A DNA stretch of 64,000 nt from assembly GCF_947507565.1 (NCBI RefSeq), contig NC_089177.1:2106648-2170647 (forward strand). The letters are read 5' to 3'. Shown piece by piece: positions 1 through 11,404 of this stretch; the first letter of the stretch is position 1, and each line of letters opens with the position of its first letter. Source of the stretch: Oscarella lobularis (lineage: Eukaryota > Porifera > Homoscleromorpha > Homosclerophorida > Oscarellidae). The position numbers and the translations under genes were made by a program. Below the pieces are notes generated by a model. The model searched no databases. It was not told the DNA's origin and was given only the letters and a program-made list of their open reading frames with translations.

Positions 1-2747
1 CGACGACGATCACCACGACGTGACCTGCTACGAGTCCGTGCCGGTCGTCGATTCGACGACAATCGACGATCTCGTCGTCGAATCGATCTGCTGCTACCGA
101 TTGGGAGCACTCGACGATCCCGTCGCCGGCGACGGGTTGTCGTCGTCGTCGCCCTATCATCGTCTCGTCGACGCCGCGCTTTTTGAAAACTTCACCGCTA
201 TTCCGCACGAATTGTGCTGCGACGAGGCGCACCTGTGCAATCTGTTTCGCGAGCGTCGACCGGTGCCGAGTCGCTCGTACGCCCCGCAACGTAGGTCGTG
301 GTTTTTCGGCGATCCGCACGTGCGAACTCTCGACGGCGTCCAGTACACGTTCAACGGTCGCGGCGAGTACACTCTCGTGCAAGCGCTGAATAATACGTTC
401 GTGGTGGAGGGTCGCATGAGACCCGTTGCCAATTCGAATGGGACCGCTTTTTCGGCGTTCGCCATGGGTAGTTTCGAGAGCGGAACGTCGCAGAATTTAA
501 ACGAGTCGTCGCCGATAACGGGAATTGTTCACGTCGAGCTCGACGGCGGGCGTCTCGCGGTCAAAGGAAGAGAGGGACCGAGTTTCGGGTGGACGGATCT
601 GACGGCTCGATTCGACGCTCTGGACAACGTCAGCGTTCTTCTCTTCAACGGTACGGCGATTCGGAGACTCGACGACAAAACGCTCGTCGCCACTTTCGTC
701 GACGGCGTATCGGTGCGCGTCGAAGCGACGCCGTCGCTTCTGACGGCCGTCTTTGCGCCAATCGACGTGTTCAAGGGAGAAACGCGCGGACTGTTCGGCG
801 TTTGGAACGACGACGCGGACGACGACTTCACGACGCGAAACGGCAGTCAAATACCGCTCAGTTCGACGGATAGAGAAGTTCACTTCGACTTCGGACAGAC
901 ATGTGAGCGAAAAAATCTTCCTCCGCCCATCAAAAAAACAAATCTTTTTTCTTTGTTTAGGGCAAATTGATGACGAAGACTCCTTGTTCTATTACGACAG
1001 TGGAAAGGGTCCGGCCGATTATCGTTTTCCCGATCACACGCCGCCGTTTCCTGACGAATTGGGCTTGAGCAACGTAACAAACGCCGTCTTCTTGTCGACG
1101 TGCAACGACAGCTTAGCCTGCTTGTACGACGCCGTCGTTACAAACGACATAAGCCTAGCCAAGCAAACGCTCGAGACGGACAGCCTCAACGTTATCGACA
1201 GCGAAATCTTAGCCAACTTGCCACCGACGTTGAACGGCAGCGACACAATTCGAGCCTTTGTCAATCAAACAGTGACGTACTCGTTCACGGCAGTCGATCC
1301 GGAAGGCGATTCGATCACCATCCAGCTCGTCAGTCCCGCTAACGGATTACTGACTATACGCCGCGGCAACGTTACTCTCGTTTCTCTTATTTGGACGCCG
1401 ACGACGACCGAAGCGGTCAACGTTCAGATCGTGGCAACCGATTCGCACGGCGCTTCGCGACTGCTTCAGCCGCGCCTTCTTCTCTGTCCCTGTCGTCTCG
1501 ATCTCAACGCGACGTGCAACGATCCCGTCGGGGATGACGACGATTTCGAATTGTTGACGTGCACGTGCGGTGCCGGTTGGGACGGCGACGTGTGCGATCG
1601 CGATTTGGACGGCTGCGCGTTTACCGGCTGTTTTGTCGGCGTCGATTGCGCGGATTTGCCGCCGCCGTCGACGAGCGGCACGTGCGGTCCGTGTCCCAGC
1701 GGAACGGAGGCGTTCGACGGCGATAGCTGCGTTGGTAAGCGTTCCGACAAAATGAGATTTCTTTGATTTTGACGTCACGTTTTTAGATATTGACGAGTGT
1801 ACGACGGGGACGTCCGGCTGCGAGCAGATATGCACCAACGAATTGTTCAGTTTTACTTGCAGCTGCCGGAGTGGCTACACTCTCAACGCCGACGGCAGAA
1901 CTTGCTCCGGTGAGGATTTTTCAAGAAAAAAGAATCTTCGTTTTTGTGTTGAACCGGGTTGTCTCATTCTTGTCTCTAGACATCAATGAGTGTGATTTAG
2001 CGACTTGTCATCAGACGTGCACCAATTCAATCGGCTCGTTTCAGTGCGGCTGTAACAACGGTTTCGTTCTCAATGTCGACGGGATCAACTGCGAAGGTAA
2101 AACCGACGAAGAAAACGTTTAAAAAATGTCATCCACTCTCTGCGCCACAGCCAACGAGTCGTGTCCGTCCCTCGGCGGATGCGCGCAGAATTGCGCTCGC
2201 ATCGAATCGGCGAACGTGTGCTACTGCAACCGCGGCCACGTCCTCGCCAACGACAATTCCAACTGCAACGGTACGACTAAAGAAACGTTTTTCTCCCAGC
2301 GTTGTGAGATAATCTCCAGACGTCGACGAGTGCACGGAGGGCACGGCCGGCTGCGATCACTCGTGCAATAACACCGTCGGTTCGTTTCACTGCCTCTGTC
2401 GTTCGGGCTTCGTTTTGAACGCGGACGGGCGCACGTGCGACGACGTGAACGAGTGCATCGACGCCGATTCGCCGCCGTGTTCGACGAACACCGGCAAGTT
2501 CTGCGTCAATTCGATCGGCTCGTACTCGTGTCAGTGTCCCGAGCGCACTTACGATGACGGAAGCACGTGCGTGATCGGCACTAGGCCGACGACGACGGCG
2601 GAGCCTCCTCCAACGGACGACGAAGGCGGCGCCGATTCGGGATTGTCGACAGCGCAGATTGTTGGAATAGCCGCTGGTTCGGCGGGCGGATTCATCTTCA
2701 TCGTTGCAATCATCGTCGTCGTCTATATATTGTAAGTCCAAGATCAT

Positions 2748-2778
<31 letters not shown>

Positions 2779-2947
2779 TTGTTCTCGCCTTTTATATAGA
2801 GCGAAGAAACCAAACACCAAGGTGCAGCCAATACAGAGCACGAAAATCAGGACGAGTAGCAGCGAGAGTTCGTTGCCGTCGCCGTCGCCCTATCAGCACG
2901 GTCACAGCTCTCAGTCAAGAGAAGATCTCATAGCACACGACGTCTGA
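1..2947 (+). CDS. AMOP-vWD-EGF single-pass membrane protein, 3' part (5' end outside window)
   Basis: Open from the window edge in the frame beginning at base 2. The cysteine-rich start (CCY, ELCCDEAHLCN, then RRP) looks like the end of an AMOP domain; a vWD domain follows (FFGDPHVRTLDGVQYTFNG to FGQTW), then one or two EGF-like modules and at least four calcium-binding EGF repeats that open with DIDEC, DINEC, DVDEC and DVNEC. A transmembrane helix (GIAAGSAGGFIFIVAIIVVV) and a short Ser-rich tail end at TGA 2945-2947. Exons are about 2-902, 961-1734, 1787-1910, 1980-2096, 2150-2270, 2321-2734 and 2801-2947; the first junction restores FGQTW. The order resembles the MUC4/SUSD2/mesh group of adhesive surface proteins. 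No closer orthology can be claimed because the N-terminus is missing. Confidence 0.88.
2745..2780. repeat. TTTA tetranucleotide microsatellite in an intron
   Basis: About nine tandem TTTA units lie inside the last intron of the AMOP-vWD-EGF gene. Similar ATTA/TTTA runs occur near 3287, 19853, 25206, 38922 and 62444. Confidence 0.9.
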
Positions 2948-3123
2948 ACTCACTTGATGCTAAGAGACGAACTGAACTTTTAGGGGCGATGTACGGCAGC
3001 TATTTCATCTCCCAAGTTTCTTCACTTATTCGTTCTCACTCTCTCTGAATGTATGTGAAATTCGTCTTTATAAGTATTACAGACACCGTAGTAGTACATA
3101 TCTATCATCCATATGTCTATTTA

Positions 3124-3785
3124 TCAGTTCTGTTTCACAGTCAGGCACTGATTCACGACGTTGAGCAGGTGACCGTTTTCGAGAGCCGCAGCAACGCGCT
3201 CTTTATCGGCAAGCTGTTTATTAACAGCTCCTTCCTGAGCATGTGACCCAGGCTCAACGCAAACGTCCACCTACAATAGGGTCTACATTAATTAATTAAT
3301 TAATTATGTAACGAGCACGTCTAGACACGGATCGAGATTTCAGGACATAAGGGGAATTATTGAAAACAAAACTAATTATTGGGGTAAATATGCCTTTCCT
3401 TGAATCGTTCAGGTAGAGCTCTCAGTAGTTGAACTCGTATGGAAAGTCCTATAAGAGTTGCCATGCTGCAATGGGGAATAGTCGGCGTGAATACGACTTT
3501 GACGGCGTCGCGATCGTCGTCGACGATCACGTGAGCTTCGCGCACGACGTTGAGCTCTTCGAGCGTCAGCGGGTGCTCGGGATCGTTTATGGACCGTATC
3601 AAATGTAAGAGGGAGTCAAGGAGATAAGCTATGGCCTATTTGGGGAACGATGGAGGGGGGCGGATATCGTAGATTTCTCTCGAGTCGAATTTATCCACGA
3701 TTTCGTCGTTCTCTTCTTCCGGTAGCACTTCTCGCTCTTTCATCTTGTCGAATACGACGGGATTGGCGTTATCGAGTCGCTCCAT
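3124..3785 (-). CDS. CIAO2B: CIAO2B/MIP18 family cytosolic Fe-S assembly protein
   Basis: Three exons, complement of 3668-3785, 3399-3604 and 3124-3270, give 156 residues, close to the usual ~160. The signature [19 protein letters not shown], then [18 protein letters not shown] and C-terminal [16 protein letters not shown] with NQCL, match CIAO2B (FAM96B). In animals it is part of the CIAO1-MMS19 targeting complex that hands 4Fe-4S clusters to cytosolic and nuclear proteins. Intron 1 (3605-3667) has AT-AC ends with U12-type signals. Intron 2 (3271-3398) joins RFK to VDV as expected, but its donor reads GAAAGG instead of GT; this may be a rare GA-AG intron or an assembly error. The ATG at 3785 was chosen because no upstream in-frame ATG was seen nearby. 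Confidence 0.93.
3605..3667 (-). other. U12-type (minor spliceosome) AT-AC intron of CIAO2B
   Basis: Read on the minus strand the intron starts ATATCC, contains TCCTTGAC about ten bases before its end and finishes TTAC. These are the three hallmarks of an AT-AC U12 intron. No GT-AG pair restores the frame, whereas this pair gives the conserved YDLIRSIND exactly. Confidence 0.85.
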
Positions 3786-3992
3786 GAGCTGCTGCAAGCC
3801 GGAGACGATGTTCGGTGTTCGATGACTCGCGTGATCAGAACCCGGATGCTTTCACTAAACTCTCTCCTTTTATTGTAAGTTGTAACTTTCGTAAAATCTA
3901 TCACAAACATGTGAGAACAAGCACTGCTGCATCTAAATCAATTCTTCTTCTTCTACTAGTTCATTGTTTCTTGCTGTATGCCGTGCACATAA

Positions 3993-6900
3993 TTACACTG
4001 CTGAAGTGATTCTTGAATTACCATTGACGGCGACTCCATTCGTCCCTTCCCTGGCAACCTTCCCATTGCAATGGTAGTCATTCTCCTTGCCTATCGGCGG
4101 CAATTGCACCGTGAGCGACTCGCCCCCGTCGAAGACGTCGTCGGCGGGATCCTCGGCACCCGACTCGCCGGTCGCCGACTGATCGCACGTCGTCACGCTC
4201 GTACCCGCATTCGCCAACGAACCGCTCATCAGCGCCGGATTCCAATCGGACAATTGCCGATGCAACTTCTTAAACGCCGGCCTCTCTTCCGGTTCCATAC
4301 TCCAACAGGCCTTCATGAGATGATAAATCTGCGGTGGACAGTCGTCGGGTAGGCCCAATTGGCGTCCCTTTCGCACGGCATCGACCACTTCCTCGTTCGA
4401 GAGACCGTAGTAGGGCTGCATGGCGAACGAGAAGATCTCCCAAAGGACGATTCCAAACGACCACACGTCGCTGAAGACGGTCGACTTTCCGTAGAGAATC
4501 GCCTCAGGCGGCATCCAGCGCACGGGCAAGAGAGCCGCTCCGCCGACGCGATAGTAATCCATGCTATAGATGTCCTGACTCATGCCGAAGTCGGCGATTT
4601 TGACGACAAGGCCTTCGGCGACGAGACAATTGCGCGTCGCCAAGTCGCGATGAACGTAGCGACGATGAGCGAGATAGCTCATCCCGGCGGCAATCTGAGT
4701 TGCAATCTGTATGAGCTGTTCGATGGACAGCGACGGTTTCTGCGTCAGCGTGTCGGACAGCGTGCTACTTTGACTGTGAGCGCCGCCGACCGAGTTGTAG
4801 TAATAGCTCTTCCGATGATAATTCCCCGCGTTGTCGAACAAATATTTATTGAGATCGCCGAGCGCCATGTACTCGAAGAGAAGATAGACGGGTCCCATGC
4901 TGTCCGTGCTGACGCCGAGAAGACGAACGATGTTCGGATGATTGAAATTGCTCATTAGAAGCGCCTCGCGATAGAAGTCGCGTCGCATCTCGTCGTTCGA
5001 GTCGGCTTTGAGCGTCTTGACGGCGACGATCGTCGTCGTCGCGTCGTCGACGAGACCGCAAATTTCGCCTTTGAATACCTTGCCGAAATTTCCCTCGCCG
5101 AGATCGGACAAGCGAACGACTTTCTCGACGGATATCTCCGGACAGGCGATCTTTTCCATGTAGAGCGGATTGTTTTCCATCGCCGAACTGTTCGAACGTC
5201 CGCGCGACAGGAGACGAACCGGGCCGGCGTTGATGTGGTGGAGTCGTCTCTTCTTGTGTCGTCTTCTCACCTCGAAGAAAACGATCAAACAGACGACGAT
5301 GATTCCGCCGAGTACGCCGGCAATCGCGGCTATCATTGCGTTGTTCGTCGCCTCTTGCTTCGTTTCGGGGTCGTCTACAGTGCTTGGTTGGGTCGTGGGC
5401 ACTGGAAAAAGATTCGGAGATTAGTGGACGAGCATTTGTTTCCGCGAGCGCCGCGGCGAACTTACCGCATTCCAAAACATCGCAATAGGCCCATCGCACG
5501 TTAGGATTTTTCGTGTAGCACCACGGTTTCTTGCCCCTGTTGCCCGGGTTACGACAGTAGTTCTCGACGAGGTTCGGATAAATGGAAGAAGGCGAGACGA
5601 ACGGATGAAAATGAGGCGTCGTAGAATTCCAGAAGGCGCACTCGTAACTACCGTTTGCAACGCTGACGTTTCCCACGTAGTTTTCACCGCTTCCGTAATA
5701 GCATTCTAAAAACAGAAGGAGTCAAAGGATAAAGAGAGTGACTCATTTGATATGGTACCTGTTTCAGGTGGCAGAGAGGTATGGTTAGCTGTTGTTGTAG
5801 GCGCAACGGATGGTGGCGGGGGAAGATCGATGCATTCTGGCTCCGCACCGCCGTTCTTCTCCGGCAGCAGAGCACAGTTGTGCACAATATGCTCAACACC
5901 GTCACCAATCTTCTCTTCAATTACCTTTTGCAACAATACGCCCAAGACTTTTCCGCCACACGTATATTGACTCCAGCTTTCGCACGTTTCTCTGCAAAGC
6001 CGATGAATCAATGACGCATTCTGAGCTTCGCAAAATGGCATCGTCTGGTAGCAGAGCAAGCTAAGGGCAGGTTTCAGAATCTCGCACGTATCTTCGTCGT
6101 TGAGATCGTCGTCCGCTGCCACTTCGATAATTTCCTTGTTCGCATTGAACATGCTAAGGCGGCTTTCGTTGATTGCAACCTTATAGTCTCGGAATCCGAA
6201 CATGCCTTTACACATGCTCCCCTTCTCCATATCCAGGTCATACGTTTGGCATTCGATTTCCGTACCTTAGAATCAAATTTTCGTCATTCCCCCCTCCCTC
6301 CCTTAGAGAAAGGAGAGCATCTTACCGCATTTCGGGATGGTACAATAGGCCCACGACTTTCGGTCCGTCGACGTATAGCACCAAGGTTTCACGCCGCGTC
6401 CCTGCGGATTTCGGCAAAAATTCTCCCAACTCATGACCACCGACGAATTGTAGCCGAAGAAAATCTGGTCTTCATCCTTCAAATTTTCGTTATACCACAG
6501 CTCACACGTCCTTCCCGACTGCTCAACGCGCACTTTCCCTTCATAGCCTTGTCCGTTACCATAATAGCAATCAGCTGCGGGGGAAAAAAATAGAACGTTA
6601 TGCGCCAGGCCCTTAGACTGCGCTGGGCGAGTGGGAAGACGAGGAACAGGTGTGCGCTCTAATAGCAAAATTTTCTAGAGTAAGCAACGCGCGGGTGTCT
6701 CTAATGCACACGCGAGTGCGTCCTCTCACGGAGGTCGACACCTAGATAAACAAACAAATCCCCCCTTACTCGATTTCCTGTCGTCGATCCCGCCGTCGCT
6801 TTTCGTGTCTAGAGAGAGAAAAAAGACGATGCAGGTGCGCCGACCCCAAGGGAGAGCGGAGAGACCCTCACCGTATCGCAAGCATTCCGGCCACTCTCCG

Positions 6901-8155
6901 CCGTTCGCCGGAGGTAAGTCGTCGCATTGAACGCCGATGGACTCGAGCAACTTCGTTCCACACGCTCCGTCGGCAACGCTTCGACAGTCTTGCTGACACA
7001 CGGGCCGCGCCACGCCCACGCCTCTTTTACGATACTCAAACGGATGGCATGGTCGGAAAATCATGTCGCACGCCATTCGTTTCGCGACGACGCACTCGTC
7101 GTCGAGCCTCGCCAAAACTTCGCCGGCTAACGCCTCTTTCTTATCGTCGTCGGGCTGATCGCCGTTTTCGACGTAGAAATATCCGTGAGTCAGTAAGCCG
7201 GCACACTGGGACCCTTTGTAGAGGTGACACGTGAAGTTGGCGTTGCCCGGCGGCGGGGGTTCGGTCGTCGGCGGATCGCGCGGATGCACCGGAACGGCCG
7301 TTTCTTCGGACGTTTTCCTCCCCGTGTCATCGTACACGGAAGTGATTTTGAAGGTGTAGCCGAATGAGCTCGGATTTTTGAACGTGAAGACGAACGATCG
7401 CGCGCTCGACGGTACAGAGTCGTTGGCCGTCTGCCACTTGATGCTCACACCGCTGCTATAGCGCAAGATGAAACGCGCCGAACGATTCGAAGCGAAGACA
7501 CCCTTGACGTCCCACGTGAGTTTGATCGCCTTCGCGCTAACCGGCGTCGCGACGAGATTCGTCGCTTTCGGCGGTCCGTCGAGCGAATTGACGCCTGTGG
7601 AGCGCGCGAAAACAGAAGCTCATCAATATATCGGTTTTCCATGCCATTGGTCACTTTAGGAAACCCGCCAAGTGGCTTTTGTAAGCGTCGAACCCAAATC
7701 GAGCGTAATGGCCTGACGCGAGATCAACGCCATGCGAATGTTAGTACAAACGATCGAGGAATGCGACGCGCCTACATCCCAAAAGGGGATAATCGCGCGT
7801 AGACGGACGCGCGATGCGAAAAGCAGCGGGAACGCGGTTCCCGAAGCCGTTTTAGTCTATTCGCTCACCGCCCGATTTGATCGAAACAAGATTGTGTGTG
7901 GGCTAAGTCTGCGTGGCTGCGTAATAGGGTCTCGTCGTAAGGCCTCGCGAGGGGAAACGTTTTCGTTCTGCGTGACGAAGCACGTTACGGTTCGCGCTTT
8001 TTCCTTTCGGCGCACGTTGGTTTATGCCCGTTATGCCCGACCGGATGAACGCGTGACGCTATGACGTCTCTCTCTCTCCCTTTCTCACCTTCGACGCTTA
8101 GAAGAATCACAATAGGCAGTAGACAGGCAAGACCAACACGGGTCGCGTCGACCAT
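3993..8155 (-). CDS. ROR/MuSK-like receptor tyrosine kinase with duplicated Frizzled-kringle module
   Basis: Six exons (complement of 8089-8155, 6872-7594, 6326-6574, 5759-6265, 5466-5705, 3993-5401) join in frame to 1064 residues. Order: signal peptide (exon 1, hydrophobic VGLACLLPIVILL), FN3-like domain (~25-125), cysteine-rich FZ domain (~130-263), kringle (~264-346, ending WCYTSTDRKSWAYC), second FZ (~347-515), second kringle (~516-595), TM (~618-640), juxtamembrane NPLY (~674), kinase (~690-960). The kinase has GEGNFG, VAVKTLK, HRDLATRN, DFGMSQ and an activation loop DIYSMDYYRVGG typical of ROR/MuSK, so it looks active. FZ domains bind Wnt-type ligands in ROR. ROR has Ig-FZ-kringle once; here Ig is absent, an FN3 is present and FZ-kringle occurs twice. 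Intron 1 is long (494 bp) for this locus. Confidence 0.93.
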
Positions 8156-8822
8156 TGTTGTCTAGCGAGGGGGACGTAGAGCGACGCACCGTGTGCGGGA
8201 GACGAGCGAGCGAGTGAGCTCCCACGCGAGAAGGAAAGTGTCTTATACGGGCGATCGACTAAATGAATCTGTCTAGGTAGGCGTGGTCATACCTTTATGA
8301 AAAACGTGGGCGCGTTTCCGCGAGTGATCGCCGCCTTCCGTGAACTGCACCTCTTCTATTTCTATTCTCGTCTCTCGCGCGATTTCCGTCTCTCGCGTAT
8401 AAATCAAAAGATGTAAAGTGAGGCGATGATTGATGATGAGAATGAACGTTACTTCAGATCGGTACAAAAGCGTCTCAATTAGCGTGCATCGGAGGGGGGA
8501 GCATCGAGCGTGATTCAGACGCGAAACTCGTCTGGGATGCATGACCGCTTCCGGTTACTATATAAACACGTTTCAGACGTAAAATAATCGTCACCACGTA
8601 GCCGATCTCTGGTGACGAGGCGCGGCGCGCGGCCGCACACGTCGAAATTATTCGCGGATCGAGTCATCGTCGTTGCCATGCCGACGGGACGCTAATTCCG
8701 GCGGCGCCGTTTTCGTCGCTTTTAAATATTCACAATTTAAGTAGCGAGTCCAATCGGCTCACGTGCCGTCACGCGCTAATGCGTGACGGTCTCTTTTTGC
8801 GATCTTTTTACGTTTGCGTGCC
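8156..8822. promoter_or_regulatory. divergent intergenic region between RTK and SH2 membrane protein
   Basis: No convincing coding exon is seen. The 667 bp separate the two start codons and contain TATA-like stretches (near 8396 on + and TATATAAA near 8559). It probably holds both promoters; the assignment is inference. Confidence 0.4.
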
Positions 8823-10243
8823 ATGAATTGTTCCTGTACTATATTCGGATACGTGAGCGATACCGCGGCGAATCCCTTCAACTGCTCTGTGCAACTGTGG
8901 GTCTACGCGATTGGCGTTCTCTTGTGCTTCCTGATCGTTCTCCTCACGATCCTACTCGCCGTCGCGCTTCTCCTCTGCCGCAATCGACCCGGCCGGCCGC
9001 CGCCGCCGCCGGGCAGCTCGACTACCGTGACGCCGGCGACGTCACCGGAGCTCGACGAGCGACGAACGCAGACGTCAGGATTCATTGAACGAGTTACGTC
9101 GTCTTTTGTACGTCAATTCTAATGAGAAGAGAATGATGTATGTACTGGTGTTTATGTCAGAGAGCAAAGTCACCAGAACCGGAATATCAGCCTCTAGTTC
9201 CCACGAATAAACATGAACCATACGGAGCTAACAGACAGGGTAGGGAAGCGAAGGGGACCCGCGCTGCCTACCGGGTAGTAACAGGTTATACCTCCCGCTG
9301 TCCTATTAGCAGATTCTACAGACGACTCGGCGAGCGTGTTCCAGCCCGTGCAACGACGACCACCGCGAAGGAGAAAGCGAACACCTGATCCCGATCAGGT
9401 ATACACGGTGATTCGTCAAGATGAAGGTATGTCGCTCGTTCGCCCAATTGTCGAGGGCCTCGTTCGATTGGAATTTCTAATAGTGGCGCCGAACAGCAAC
9501 TACACCAAACTAAAACGTAGGACACTCGCCTCATCATCTCCCTCCTATTCGACGTTTAGCGTTTTGTCTGCGAAGGATGCACGTGTCGCAAGCCTGCGAC
9601 TCATACCGACTACGAGGAATACATTGCCCATCGAACGCGCGAGTGGCCGGACGATAAACAGCAGGGAGCGTTTATCGTTCGAAATCCTCTATCGCAGAGT
9701 GAAAACGTCTGTAAAGTGCTTACACTCTACGGATCCCCGACACCAGATATCGAAAAGCGCGTCTGGCACTATAGAGCAAGACGGCAATAGATCGCGCGTA
9801 CGTCGTCCCTCATAGCTCGACTCTCTTAGGTGTACTATAATTCGGACGATGGCATGGTCTCATTAGGAAGCGATCAGACGCAGACATTCGACGACGTCGA
9901 GGATCTGATCGAAACCGGAAGGTTTGCTAACGAGGGAGGGAGGGAAGACCGTCGTTCGATCGAGTTCTCTTGTTTGCGTAGCAAAACGAATGTTGGACTA
10001 CCCTTTTTGCTTAAACGACGGCTCGTTTGTAACCTGGTGCCGGGATGCTACGCGTGCGGTCACGGCTCAATCAAACGCCGAAATGCAGCCAAGCGGAAGG
10101 CGTCAGGGAATAGAGACTTCTTTGATCAATAGTTATAGTGTAGCGGTTCTTGTAGCGGTTGTATGTGTGTACCTATGCGTGGCGATGCAAGAGTGCGTAC
10201 CTCTAACAGTTGTTATGACTCCGTTGCAATTTGGCTCGGTTGA
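8823..10243 (+). CDS. single-pass membrane protein with cytoplasmic SH2 domain
   Basis: Exons 8823-9107, 9161-9239, 9322-9426, 9576-9775 and 9830 to about 9921 join in frame; a last exon ending at TGA 10241-10243 is plausible but uncertain. The product has a short Cys-containing N-terminus, one TM helix (LWVYAIGVLLCFLIVLLTIL, ~25-50), a proline-rich stretch, tyrosine motifs EYQPLV and VYTVI, then an SH2 domain. The SH2 shows GAFIVRNPL (phosphotyrosine-binding Arg), VWHYR and YYNSDDGMVSLG, and DVEDLIE. The HYR-VYYNS junction needs a GC-AG intron (9776-9829); every GT alternative runs into a stop. No known family with TM followed by SH2 is recognised. It lies head to head with the receptor tyrosine kinase, so a signalling partner role is possible (inference). 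Confidence 0.75.
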
Positions 10244-10291
10244 TTGACATCCACTTCTCGATAGGAAACCGCCGGATTGCCTTTGGTCTTT

Positions 10292-10316
10292 GTTGCTGCT
10301 GCTGCTGCTGCTGCTG
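10292..10316. repeat. GCT triplet repeat, non-coding
   Basis: About eight GCT units between the SH2 gene and SPATA4. Confidence 0.8.
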
Positions 10317-10439
10317 ACTCGTCTGGTATTCGAACGCGGTCAAGATAAATGCCACAACATTTTTACCGCGGTAGTTAGTCACCTTTTATAGTCTCCACAG
10401 TATTCCGTTTACTTTTCACTTTGCGGAGCCCAAACCTTT

Positions 10440-11321
10440 CTAAGAAAAAATGATCAAATTATCAACTGCGTATAATCTCGTGTGTCCGTGTGCCTCGCCT
10501 GGATCCTCATGTCTTTCCTGTCGACGATGTTCCGCGTGACCGTGAACAATCGCCTTTGCCTAAAGAGAGCAAGGAAGATATAATAGACGTATACTCGTAC
10601 GAACCACCAGGCCACTTACTTTTTGAGTGCAAACAATTCTATCAGGTTGCGTAGTCAGTTCGGTCAAGGCTATGTTATTCTTGATAGCCTGTAATACTGC
10701 TGCATTATGAATGACTCAAAAGTGCGAGAGATAGGATCACCTGCGAAGCCGTTGATCTGGCATACATTGGCAACTGGCTTTGATAACTGCTGTCAGTAAA
10801 TTCTCCCACGCCTTGATCCAATCGCCGAACACTTGTGAAAAAATGAAGGGGTCAGTGGCACGTCAGAAGTGACGTTCTACTGCGTACTGTCTATTGGTAA
10901 GAAGCGTATACAAAAGTTCAACGAGAGAGACGGCAGCATTGGGTTTGCAATGTATTGTGCCTTCGATGAAATCCTTAGGAATTGGAAACTGGTATTTTTG
11001 AATAAACTAGAAACTCAGATCGATTTTTTTTTTGAAAAAGGCGAATGTGCTGCTTACTCTTTCGAGTTGCTGCCAGTTTCCCAATTTTCGTTCGATTGAC
11101 GTTCCGTTGACGTACGAGTGCATCTGAATGTCTTGAGGAAAGTACCACGAGAATATTTCAGCCACTAGGTAGCCATTGGAAAAGTCCCTGAGCGAGAAAA
11201 TCGATATTCGCTGTGAAGTTGGCTGCTGCGAGCAAAAAATCGACCTTCTAGGGTTCTTTACGGAATACGTGAGGTCCAAGCTTTGTATCCACTTCAAAAC
11301 TTCCCTAGCAAATCCGCTCAT
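10440..11321 (-). CDS. SPATA4: SPATA4-like calponin-homology (CH_2) protein
   Basis: Six exons, complement of 11245-11321, 11058-11187, 10888-11006, 10741-10831, 10620-10688 and 10440-10559, join in phase to 201 residues. Family landmarks are present: [76 protein letters not shown] and [10 protein letters not shown]. The N-terminal part is the CH_2 domain. SPATA4 is a testis/cilium-associated protein in vertebrates, so a flagellar role is likely. The human protein is longer at both ends. Start is the ATG at 11321, 83 bp from the divergent CARNMT1 start, suggesting a bidirectional promoter. Confidence 0.92.
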
Positions 11322-11404
11322 TTCGTCGTTGCCTGGCACAGGTCTCTAACAAACAACTTCGAAGTTTTCCTATCCGGGAGATCTAGATTCCCGGAGCGGG
11401 CGAC

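Noticed and set aside
4359-4958. 199-codon + strand open frame opposite the kinase exon
   Set aside because: Antisense shadow of the RTK kinase domain, produced by the codon bias; no domain resemblance.
9776-9829. In-frame stop after the SH2 HYRARRQ reading, suggesting a pseudogene
   Set aside because: A GC-AG intron starting at AGA|GCAAG removes the stop and restores the SH2 sequence, and GC donors are common here.
9924-10247. 107-codon open frame with a hydrophobic end after the SH2 exons
   Set aside because: No start context or homology; the region better holds an intron plus a possible terminal SH2-gene exon in another frame.
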